The notes beneath the pieces are model-generated. The model was not told the origin of the DNA. It saw only the letters and a list, made by a program, of their open reading frames with translations, and did no database searches. Shown here one piece after another: positions 1 through 7,545 of a stretch of 64,000 bases of DNA. The stretch comes from Streptomyces sp. FIT100. Its GTDB lineage: Bacteria; Actinomycetota; Actinomycetes; Streptomycetales; Streptomycetaceae. Both the position numbers and the translations under genes were made by a program. The stretch spans positions 5,138,526 through 5,202,525 of the forward strand of contig NZ_CP075715.1 in NCBI RefSeq assembly GCF_024584805.1, read 5' to 3'. Numbering within the stretch: position 1 is the stretch's first letter; every line of letters begins with the position of its first letter.

Positions 1-741
1 GTCCACACCGGACTGGTGCTCCAGTCCGAGCGCGGCAAGGCGCTCGGCCGCATCACCGCCGAGGGCAACGTGCGCCTCGTCCGGGGCGACCGCGAGGCTT
101 TCGGCATCCGCGGCCGCAGCGCCGAGCAGCGCATCGCCCTCGATCTGCTGCTCGACCCGGACGTCGGGATCGTCTCGATGGGCGGCCGGGCCGGAACCGG
201 CAAGTCCGCGCTGGCGCTCTGCGCGGGCCTGGAGGCGGTCCTGGAGCGCCGCCAGCACCAGAAGGTGATGGTCTTCCGGCCGCTGTACGCGGTCGGCGGG
301 CAGGAGCTCGGCTATCTGCCGGGCACCGAGGCCGAGAAGATGAGCCCGTGGGCCCAGGCCGTCTTCGACACGCTCTCCGCCGTCGCCGGCCGCGAGGTCA
401 TCGAGGAGGTCCTCGGCCGCGGCATGCTGGAAGTCCTGCCGCTCACCCATATCCGAGGGCGGTCGCTGCACGACGCGTTCGTCATCGTCGACGAGGCCCA
501 GTCCCTGGAGCGGAACGTCCTCCTGACCGTTCTGTCCCGTATCGGGGCCAATTCCCGGGTTGTTCTGACCCATGATGTGGCGCAAAGGGATAATTTGCGG
601 GTCGGCCGGTACGACGGAGTCGTCGCCGTCGTCGAGAAGTTGAAGGGCCATCCACTGTTCGCCCATGTGACGCTCACGCGTTCCGAGCGTTCGCAGATCG
701 CCGCCCTCGTGACCGAAATGCTGGAGGACGGACCGATCTGA
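1..741 (+). CDS. PhoH family ATPase, 3' part
   Basis: The reading frame is already open at base 1, so the 5' end lies outside the window; about 246 residues are visible. Walker A is GRAGTGKSAL near residue 60 and Walker B is FVIVDEAQSL near residue 160, the arrangement of PhoH-type P-loop ATPases. The missing N-terminus probably carries the PIN RNase domain found in actinobacterial PhoH2 proteins, which unwind and cut RNA; that part is inference. The C-terminal VTLTRSERSQIAALVTEML is also typical of the family. A strong hairpin follows the stop. High confidence in the family, none in the exact role. Confidence 0.9.
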   Translation, partial: VHTGLVLQSERGKALGRITAEGNVRLVRGDREAFGIRGRSAEQRIALDLLLDPDVGIVSMGGRAGTGKSALALCAGLEAVLERRQHQKVMVFRPLYAVGGQELGYLPGTEAEKMSPWAQAVFDTLSAVAGREVIEEVLGRGMLEVLPLTHIRGRSLHDAFVIVDEAQSLERNVLLTVLSRIGANSRVVLTHDVAQRDNLRVGRYDGVVAVVEKLKGHPLFAHVTLTRSERSQIAALVTEMLEDGPI

Positions 742-767
742 TACGGCTTGGCCTGTAGGAAAGTTGG

Positions 768-805
768 CGCCGCCCGGCGAAGCCCAGGAGCTTAGCCGGG
801 CGGCG
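768..805 (+). terminator. Hairpin after the phoH-like gene
   Basis: Perfect 11-bp stem CGCCGCCCGGC (768-778) pairing with 795-805, loop of 16 bases, 27 bases after the stop codon. There is no T run, as usual for GC-rich actinomycete terminators. Confidence 0.65.
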
Positions 806-1135
806 TCGTGCCGTGCGGGGGTTTCCGTAAAACCCCTGGCCCAAACGGCATGTGAGCTTTCCCACGCAACGAGGAATTGCCTTGCGCCGTCGCCGTCCGG
901 CAGAGTCTTGCTTCCGTCAGGCCCCGCATACGGCACACACGCATCTCCAGGGATGTGGCTCCACACAACTCAACAGCCGCCGCCGTATGCCGCCCGAGCA
1001 CCACGCGGCGCTCCTCGCAAGGGAGTTGCCCACCGGGCCCGTGCCCCCCGTGACCTAGCAAGTTGGGGTGCCAGTGCCAGGGGCACGATTGCGCCCGCGA
1101 GGTCACCCGTGCGGGCGATGCTGGAAGGAAATCGT
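806..1135 (+). other. Long untranslated leader/promoter region before the transglycosylase gene
   Basis: About 330 bases without a credible gene, directly upstream of a secreted cell-wall enzyme. I looked for the c-di-AMP (ydaO) riboswitch often found before such genes in Streptomyces and did not find its conserved boxes. Several short GC-rich helices can form, the clearest being GCCCGC (1093-1098) with GCGGGC (1111-1116) just upstream of the ribosome site. Nothing further can be assigned. Confidence 0.35.
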
Positions 1136-1825
1136 GTGAGCCGGATCTCGGTCCGGGGATTCGCGGTGGCGTCCGCCACTGCGGTCACCACTGTCGGCGC
1201 TGTCGTGGGCGTGGCTTCGGGCACCCCGCAGCCCTCGAACGACTTCGAGGCGGCTGCCGCCGACGCGACGCTCCTCGCAGACATCCCCGTCGGACAGCAG
1301 GCCCAGGTTCAGGTCGCGTCGCTGACGCAGCAGGCCGACGCACAGGCCGCTGCCGCGGACGCGGCTGCGAAGAAGTCCGCCGAGGAGGCGGCCCGTATCC
1401 AGGCCGCCAAGGACGCCAAGGCGAAGAAGCAGGCCGCCGAGGAAGCCGCCGAGCGCGCTGCCGAGGAAGAGGCCGAGCGTGCCAGCCGCGAGGCCGCCCG
1501 CGATGCCTCCAGCTTCGCGACCCAGTCGTCCTACAGCGTCGCCGAGGTTCAGGCGATCGCCCGGCAGATGATCCCGGGCGACCAGTTCCAGTGCTTCAGC
1601 AACATCGTGGACCACGAGTCCAGCTGGAACTACCAGGCGTCGAACCCGTCGTCCGGTGCCTACGGTCTCGTCCAGGCCCTCCCGGGCTCCAAGATGGCCT
1701 CCGCGGGTGCCGACTGGCAGACCAACCCCGCCACCCAGATAAAGTGGGGCCTCAACTACATGAACGACCGCTACGGCAGCCCCTGCGGTGCCTGGTCGTT
1801 CTGGCAGGCCAACCACTGGTACTAG
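1136..1825 (+). CDS. Secreted lytic transglycosylase-like protein
   Basis: 229 residues from the GTG at 1136, chosen because GGAAGGA (1123-1129) sits six bases upstream; an in-frame ATG at 1118 is the alternative. An N-terminal hydrophobic segment (about residues 10-30) looks like a signal peptide or anchor. Residues 60-125 form a charged Ala/Glu/Lys-rich helix, probably a coiled coil. The C-terminal 90 residues hold an SLT-like fold: the ESSWNYQASNPSSGAYGLVQ stretch has the catalytic Glu and the GxYGLxQ signature, ending in WSFWQANHWY. It should act outside the membrane on peptidoglycan. Typical of small actinomycete SLT proteins. Confidence 0.88.
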   Translation: MSRISVRGFAVASATAVTTVGAVVGVASGTPQPSNDFEAAAADATLLADIPVGQQAQVQVASLTQQADAQAAAADAAAKKSAEEAARIQAAKDAKAKKQAAEEAAERAAEEEAERASREAARDASSFATQSSYSVAEVQAIARQMIPGDQFQCFSNIVDHESSWNYQASNPSSGAYGLVQALPGSKMASAGADWQTNPATQIKWGLNYMNDRYGSPCGAWSFWQANHWY

Positions 1826-1889
1826 GCCGCCGCCGGGCCCGCACCGGGCCCACCCGCCAGATCCGCCGATCCGGCGCTCAACGTCGCGG

Positions 1890-1918
1890 AGCCCCTCGCC
1901 GTCCTACGGTGAGGGGCT
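1890..1918 (+). terminator. Terminator hairpin after the transglycosylase gene
   Basis: AGCCCCTCGCC (1890-1900) pairs with GGTGAGGGGCT (1908-1918), one G-U pair, 7-base loop, followed by TCGTG. Located 65 bases after the stop. Confidence 0.75.
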
Positions 1919-1965
1919 TCGTGCGTGTACGGTCGGGGCGGACCCGGGGGGAGAGGAAAAGCGAC

Positions 1966-3366
1966 ATGTCGAAAACGCCAGGGTGGCTCGGCCGGCTGGG
2001 TGCCGGTCTGTCCCGGATCGGGGCACGGTGGGAGGAACGCCGTGCCGAGGCCGCGCGCAACGGCAACCACTACGGGAACGGCAACGGAACCGGCTACGGC
2101 AACGGAACCGACTACGGGAACGGAACCGGCTACGGCGAGGCCGAGGGTGAGCACGGAGCCGCCCAGCCGCCCGACCGCGTGCCGCCGCCACCCGCCTACG
2201 CGCCCGCCGTCCCGTCCAGGCCCGACCCGGTCGCGGCCATTCCCTGGGGCATGAGGGTCGCGGCCGAGGCCGGCTGGAGGCTGCTCGTCCTCGCCGGCAC
2301 CCTCTGGGTGCTGATGCGCGTCATCAGCGCCGTTCAGCTGGTCGTGCTCGCCTTCGTCGCCGCACTGCTCATCACCGCGCTGCTCCAGCCCACGGTGGCC
2401 CGCCTCAGGAGGCTCGGACTGCCCCGCGGGTTCGCCACCGCCGTCACCGCGATCCTCGGCTTCGTCATCATGGGACTGGTCGGCTGGTTCGTGGTGTGGC
2501 AGGTGCTGGACAACCTGGACAACCTCGCCGACCGGGTCAAGGACGGCATCGACGAGCTGAAACGCTGGCTGCTCAACAGCCCGTTCCACGTGACCGAGCA
2601 GCAGATCAACGACATCGCGCAGAACCTCCAGGACACCATCGGCACCAACACCCAGGAGATCACCTCCGCCGGACTCCAGGGCGTGGGCGTGATGGTCGAG
2701 ATCCTCACCGGGATACTGCTCGCGATGTTCTCGACCCTCTTCCTGCTCTACGACGGGAAGCGGATCTGGCAGTGGACGCTGAAGCTCGTCCCCGCCCAGG
2801 CCCGGCCCGGTGTAGCGGGGGCGGGGCCGCGCGCCTGGCGGACCCTGACCGCGTATGTGCGGGGCACGGTGATCGTGGCCCTCATCGACGCCATCTTCAT
2901 CGGGCTCGGCATCTACTTCCTCGACGTCCCGCTGGCCGTGCCGCTCGCCGTCTTCATCTTCCTCTTCGCCTTCATCCCCCTGGTCGGCGCCGTGGTCTCC
3001 GGGGCCCTCGCGGTCGTGGTCGCGCTCGTCACGCAAGGCGTGTTCACCGCGCTGATGGTGCTGGCCGTGGTCCTGGCCGTGCAGCAGATCGAGGGCCACG
3101 TCCTCCAGCCGTTCATCCTCGGCCGCGCGGTGCGGGTCCATCCGCTCGCCGTCGTCCTCGCGGTCGCCGCGGGCGGTCTGACGGCCGGTATCGGCGGCGC
3201 GGTGGTGGCGGTGCCGCTGGTGGCGGTGACCAACACGGTCGTCGGCTATCTCCGCGCGTACGGGCAGGGCCGCGTGAGCCGCATCGGGCCGGCGCCGCAC
3301 GGGGCGACGGTGATCGACGTGGCGCCTACTCCACCGCCGGTTGCTCCGGGGAAGGGTCAGGAGTAG
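1966..3366 (+). CDS. AI-2E family transporter
   Basis: 466 residues from ATG 1966, preceded by a GGGGGGAGAGGA ribosome site. After a soluble N-terminus of about 95 residues come paired helices (LLVLAGTLWVLMRVISAVQ and following), a long extracytoplasmic loop (DNLADRVKDGIDELKRWL), and a C-terminal bundle of about five helices, the plan of the AI-2E/TqsA-like exporter family. The substrate cannot be read from sequence; 'AI-2 exporter' is only a family label. Residues about 34-58 are a low-complexity Asn/Gly/Thr/Tyr repeat built on NGNGTGYG. Its 3' end overlaps the convergent Uma2-like gene by 41 bases. Confidence 0.88.
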   Translation: MSKTPGWLGRLGAGLSRIGARWEERRAEAARNGNHYGNGNGTGYGNGTDYGNGTGYGEAEGEHGAAQPPDRVPPPPAYAPAVPSRPDPVAAIPWGMRVAAEAGWRLLVLAGTLWVLMRVISAVQLVVLAFVAALLITALLQPTVARLRRLGLPRGFATAVTAILGFVIMGLVGWFVVWQVLDNLDNLADRVKDGIDELKRWLLNSPFHVTEQQINDIAQNLQDTIGTNTQEITSAGLQGVGVMVEILTGILLAMFSTLFLLYDGKRIWQWTLKLVPAQARPGVAGAGPRAWRTLTAYVRGTVIVALIDAIFIGLGIYFLDVPLAVPLAVFIFLFAFIPLVGAVVSGALAVVVALVTQGVFTALMVLAVVLAVQQIEGHVLQPFILGRAVRVHPLAVVLAVAAGGLTAGIGGAVVAVPLVAVTNTVVGYLRAYGQGRVSRIGPAPHGATVIDVAPTPPPVAPGKGQE

Positions 3367-4003
3367 CGGCCGCCCGGGGCTTGCGCTCGCCTGCTCGCAG
3401 AAGCTCGGTGACATCAAGGGTGACCTTGGCGCCGATCGAGTCCGGCAGGGTGACCTGGTGGCCCCGGGCGTGGAGCGTGTGGTTCTCGTACTTGGCCTCG
3501 CCGGGCAGGGGGTCCGTCAGCAGGTGGATCCGGTCGTTCCTGCGGTCGACGATCACGTAGACCGGGATGGCTGCGTCCGCGTACGCGGCGACCTTGTTCT
3601 TGAGGTCGCTGTTGTAGTTGCTGGACGTGACTTCCAGAACGAGGCGGAAGCAGGCCGGGTCGTAGCAGTTGTTCTCGATGAGATGGTCGTCGAAATCGGC
3701 GTCCACCACGACGAGGTCGGGGATCGCGTAGTCCTCGGGCCCTGTAGGCAGCCACAGCCCGATGGCCTGGAGGACTTCGGTCTCCGCGTCGTCCAGGCCG
3801 GCCGTGATGAAGGGGCGCATGAGCTTGGTCAGTGCCCGGGCGTGAGGGCCGTCCGCAGGTGGGGCCACGGTGATAACGCCTCCGATGATCTCGACGCGGT
3901 AGCCGGGGTGCTGCTCCATCAGCTCGTTGGCTGTTTCGAGCAGGGTCGGCGGCTCGTCGTCGCAAGGGTCGTAAGGCGTGTGCTCGACTGCTGCGGCGGA
4001 CAT
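3326..4003 (-). CDS. Uma2 family endonuclease-like protein (DUF820)
   Basis: 225 residues from an ATG with a perfect AGGAGG site eight bases upstream of the start. The DUF820/Uma2 fold is a PD-(D/E)xK nuclease-like domain. IPDLVVVDADF supplies the metal-binding Asp (about residue 95), and VLEVTSSNYNSDLKNKVAAY carries the conserved Glu and Lys; the IPVYVIVDRRND strand follows as in family members. Biological role and substrate are unknown; streptomycetes carry many paralogues. It runs opposite to and overlaps the preceding transporter gene, and is divergent from the phosphoesterase gene. Confidence 0.85.
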   Translation of the reverse strand: MSAAAVEHTPYDPCDDEPPTLLETANELMEQHPGYRVEIIGGVITVAPPADGPHARALTKLMRPFITAGLDDAETEVLQAIGLWLPTGPEDYAIPDLVVVDADFDDHLIENNCYDPACFRLVLEVTSSNYNSDLKNKVAAYADAAIPVYVIVDRRNDRIHLLTDPLPGEAKYENHTLHARGHQVTLPDSIGAKVTLDVTELLRAGERKPRAAATPDPSPEQPAVE

Positions 4004-4135
4004 GGCGCCTCCTGATGGCTGGTGTCGAGAGCATCATCGTATGCCGGTCCGCCGCTGCCCGTCCGGTCCGCAACCCTGCGCTCGAACGAGTGAACGCTGA
4101 ACGCTCGCGGTCGGTTTGATGACATCCGGGCACTA

Positions 4136-4176
4136 CCGACCGGTAACCGGACGGTCGGATGCCTAGCGTCCGCCCC
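4136..4176 (+). promoter_or_regulatory. Promoter with inverted repeat before the phosphoesterase gene
   Basis: A TAGCGT box (4164-4169) lies seven bases before the ATG at 4177, the geometry of a leaderless start. Upstream an inverted repeat CCGACCG-N9-CGGTCGG (4136-4158) encloses a shorter palindrome CCGGTAACCGG (4140-4150), where the -35 region and an operator would be expected. Confidence 0.5.
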
Positions 4177-7100
4177 ATGACACACATACGCACAGCAGCC
4201 GGGCTCACCCTCGCGCTGCTGTTCCTCGTGCTGGGCATCGGCGCCCAGCCCGCGTTCGCGCACGTCTCGCGCGAGCACGCCGAACTCGTGGTCGCGACCG
4301 GTGACGACGTCACCAGCGGCCGGCTCATCGTGCACCACGACGTGGTCACCCCCGAGCAGGCCGGGGCCTGGGCGGCCGGGCTGCTCGGGGCCGGGTGCCC
4401 GGTGACCGGTTCGGGCGTGCCCGGCGACAACGGCGGAGTGCCCGGCGGCGTCGTCGTCGAGCTGGCCTGGAGCTGCCACGTCGACGCGCTCGACCTCGGC
4501 CCGCTCATGGACAAGGGCGGACTGACCCAGGTCGTCGTCGAGTTCGACGGCACGGCGGCCGACGCCACCGCGGCCACCCCGCTCGTCGACGCCGACGGCG
4601 TCCACGCGCCGCCGGCGTTCCCCTGGACCACCGTTCTCGCCGTGGCGCTCGGCACGGCGGCGGCCGCCGCACTGCTGATCGCGGCCCGCCGCCTGCGCCG
4701 CTCCACGCGGCGGTTCCAGGCCGCGGCCGCGGGCGCCCTCGCCCTGTCCTTCCTCGCACCCCAGGCAGCCGTGGCCGACGAGGCCACCGAGCCCGCCGCC
4801 ACCGCCACCGTCGAGGGCACCGTCTTCAAGGACGCCAACGGCAATGGAAAGCGGGACCGCGGCGAGCGGCCCATGCCCGGCGTCGACGTCACCGACGGCG
4901 CCGCGTGGACCACGACCGGCCCGGACGGCTCCTACCGGCTGGCGATCGACCCGACGCGGCGCGAGACCGACCTCGTCAGCATCGTCTCGCCCGACGGCTA
5001 CACGCCCGCCCTGCGCAAGGACTGGGTCCCGCAGTTCTTCCGCAAGGTCTCCGAAACCGGCGGCACGGGCGTCGACTTCGCGCTCGTCCCCGACCGCAAC
5101 GCCGCCGACCCCACCGAGAAGTGGGTCATGAACTCCGACCCCGAGGTCGGCAACCGCACCGACGACGAGGCCCGCCGCATCCTGCCCCAGTGGACCGGCC
5201 AGGTCCGGGCGATGTCCGAGGTCGACGGCGCGACGATGCAGATCGCCACCGGCGACCTCACCGTCACGGACTACGCGGCCGAGCCGCGCCGCCAGGGCGG
5301 CTACGACCTGTTCAGCAAGGGCCTGGAGGAGGGCCGCCTCGGCCACCCCTTCTACCCGGTGATGGGCAACCACGACTTCGGCGGCACGGCGGCCTCCCAG
5401 GGCTACGCCGGCAGCATGGAGTACTACCGCCGCAACCTCGGCCCCGAGTGGTACAGCTTCGACCGCAACGGCCGCCACATCGTCGTCCTGGAGGACAACT
5501 ACGACGCCGGCGGGCTGAAGCCGCAGCTGGAGTGGCTCCGCCAGGACCTCGCCCGGCACGCCGTCGGCAAGCAGGTCTTCGTCTTCGCGCACCGCTCGCT
5601 GTTCACCCAGTGGGGTCCGGGCGCGGGTATGCAGCCCACCATCGACGAACTCGCCAAGTACGACGTCCGGATGGTCGCCGCCGGCCACAACCAGCAGGCG
5701 GAGTTCCGCCGTGGCGCCTTCCAGCGGTCCGTCGAGATCAACAACCAGGGCACGTACGGCATCGACGGCGCCCGCCCCGACTACAAGGTCCTCGACTTCG
5801 GCGGCATCACCGACGATCCGCGCACGCACCGCAACGAGGACACCGGCCATGTGACCGGCATCCACCGGCAGTTCGACATCGACGACGACGCGGCACTGGT
5901 GAGCCCGGCGGACGGCAGCGTGCACGGCCGCAGGGCCGGCGTGCCCGTCGAGGTCTACGCGGAGGACGACGGCCGTACGCCTGCCAAGGCGACCCTGACC
6001 GTCCGCGACAGCCGCGGACACGTCGTGGAGCGCGAGGACGTCCGCTTCGGTAAGGGCGCCGCCAGGCCCGGCATCGAGAACTGCTACACCCCGCCCGGCG
6101 GCAAGCCCGAGCCCTGCCCCGAGCCGCGCGGCGCTTGGACCCGGGCGAGCGGCACCCTGGACGGGCTGCGGCCCGGCACGTACACCGCCGAATCGGTCGC
6201 GTACGACACCCGGGGCGTGAAGTTCCCGGTCGTCAGGAACACCTTCCGGGTCGTGGACGACTCCGCGCTCGGCAGGCCGAGGACCGGTCAGGACTGGCTG
6301 CGGCAGGGCGGCGACGAGGCCGGCAGGTCCGCGAGCGGCGACGAGCCCGGCGCGCTGCTCGACCTCAAGTGGGCCCGCCACACCGGCGAGCAGTTCAACC
6401 TCAACGGCTCGGTGGTCGCGGACGGAAAGCTCATCGTCTCCTCGCGCGCCTTCGACTCGCCGTACAGCATGATGCTCGCCTACGACATCGCCTCCGGGCG
6501 TGAGCTGTGGCGTACGTACCTGGACGGCGACGCCGAGTCGGCGCCGACGCTCCACGGCGGCAAGGTCTATCTGACGACCGGCGTCGGCCGGATCTACGCC
6601 CTGGACGCGGCCACCGGCCGTATCGCCTGGCAGTCGATCGACCGCGAGGAGACCCACGGGGACACCGTGCGCCGCTACGGACGTGCGGGCGGACCGGTCA
6701 GCGTCTTCTCATTGACCGGGGGCGACCGGAAGGTCGCCGTCTACCAGGATGCGTACACGGTCCGCTGTCGCGACGCCGAGACCGGCGGGATGCTGCCCGG
6801 CGGCTTCGGGGCGTCCTTCTCGTGGGGCCAGGCGCACAGCACGGCCGTGCGCGAGCCCGGCTCCAACACCGCGTACCTGCACTCCATGTCGAGCAACACC
6901 GTCATCGCCATGGACCTCGCGACCTGCACCCAGCTGTGGGTGAAGGACACCGCGGGCGACATCGACAGCCACTCGTCCCCGGCGCTCACCGACCCGGCCA
7001 CGGGCCAGGCACCGCAGCTGGTGACGCACACGGCGTACGGCACCCGCGGTCACGACCCCAAGACGGGCACCGTGGTCTGGGAGTCCAAGCTCGGCGGCGG

Positions 7101-7530
7101 CAGCACCTGCGAGCCGGGGCGCGCCCCGCTCACCGGCCCGGCCGTGTGGGGCACCACCGCCTATGTCGCGGGCCGTGACGGTGTCGTACGCGCCTACGAC
7201 ACGGCGTCCGCCGACCCGTCGAAGCCGGTGTGGGAGACCAAGGCCGGATACCTTGCGGGCGAGAGCCCGTTGGACGACAAGTGGCGGGCCGCAGCGGGCT
7301 GTTCGGTCGGGGACGGTTCCCCGACGATGCACCCGCTGGTGACGAAGGACCGGGTGTACGTCGGGACCTGGGACGGCCGGCTGCTCGTCCTGGACCGGGC
7401 GACCGGCAGGCAGACCGCCGCGTACAACCTCGGCGCGGGGGTGGCCTCGGCCCTCTCCGTCAGCGGTGACTGGGTCTTCGCCCTCACGGACGACGGCACG
7501 GTCCACGCGCTGGCCGCGCGCCGGAAGTAG
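4177..7530 (+). CDS. Secreted calcineurin-like phosphoesterase with N-terminal membrane domain and C-terminal PQQ-type beta-propeller
   Basis: 1117 residues; ATG 4177 (MTHIRT) is preferred because it gives a clean signal peptide ending near AFAHVS, with another ATG 18 bases upstream. Residues 30-145 form a small exported domain resembling those before HupE/NicO transporters, then a membrane helix (about 150-172) and Arg-rich turn, then a second signal-like hydrophobic stretch (about 185-203). Next come a SdrD-B-like domain (TVEGTVFKDANGNGKRD, about 212) and a metallophosphoesterase core with TGDL (about 357), GNHDF (about 397) and GHNQ (about 506, where GHxH is usual). From about 729 are PQQ-like blades (AYDIASGRELW, ALDAATGRIAW). 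The layout looks like two genes fused. Substrate unknown. It is 15 bases upstream of the metal transporter gene. Confidence 0.8.
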   Translation: MTHIRTAAGLTLALLFLVLGIGAQPAFAHVSREHAELVVATGDDVTSGRLIVHHDVVTPEQAGAWAAGLLGAGCPVTGSGVPGDNGGVPGGVVVELAWSCHVDALDLGPLMDKGGLTQVVVEFDGTAADATAATPLVDADGVHAPPAFPWTTVLAVALGTAAAAALLIAARRLRRSTRRFQAAAAGALALSFLAPQAAVADEATEPAATATVEGTVFKDANGNGKRDRGERPMPGVDVTDGAAWTTTGPDGSYRLAIDPTRRETDLVSIVSPDGYTPALRKDWVPQFFRKVSETGGTGVDFALVPDRNAADPTEKWVMNSDPEVGNRTDDEARRILPQWTGQVRAMSEVDGATMQIATGDLTVTDYAAEPRRQGGYDLFSKGLEEGRLGHPFYPVMGNHDFGGTAASQGYAGSMEYYRRNLGPEWYSFDRNGRHIVVLEDNYDAGGLKPQLEWLRQDLARHAVGKQVFVFAHRSLFTQWGPGAGMQPTIDELAKYDVRMVAAGHNQQAEFRRGAFQRSVEINNQGTYGIDGARPDYKVLDFGGITDDPRTHRNEDTGHVTGIHRQFDIDDDAALVSPADGSVHGRRAGVPVEVYAEDDGRTPAKATLTVRDSRGHVVEREDVRFGKGAARPGIENCYTPPGGKPEPCPEPRGAWTRASGTLDGLRPGTYTAESVAYDTRGVKFPVVRNTFRVVDDSALGRPRTGQDWLRQGGDEAGRSASGDEPGALLDLKWARHTGEQFNLNGSVVADGKLIVSSRAFDSPYSMMLAYDIASGRELWRTYLDGDAESAPTLHGGKVYLTTGVGRIYALDAATGRIAWQSIDREETHGDTVRRYGRAGGPVSVFSLTGGDRKVAVYQDAYTVRCRDAETGGMLPGGFGASFSWGQAHSTAVREPGSNTAYLHSMSSNTVIAMDLATCTQLWVKDTAGDIDSHSSPALTDPATGQAPQLVTHTAYGTRGHDPKTGTVVWESKLGGGSTCEPGRAPLTGPAVWGTTAYVAGRDGVVRAYDTASADPSKPVWETKAGYLAGESPLDDKWRAAAGCSVGDGSPTMHPLVTKDRVYVGTWDGRLLVLDRATGRQTAAYNLGAGVASALSVSGDWVFALTDDGTVHALAARRK

Positions 7531-7545
7531 AGGGGAAGCACCACC

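Noticed and set aside
806..1135. c-di-AMP (ydaO) riboswitch before the transglycosylase gene
   Set aside because: The conserved GGGGGACCCA-like and AGCTAACCTCGTAGGC-like boxes are absent on reading.
764..1135. An N-terminal extension of the transglycosylase from base 764
   Set aside because: The frame is open but starts inside the terminator hairpin of the previous gene; the GTG at 1136 has an ideal ribosome site and gives a proper signal peptide.
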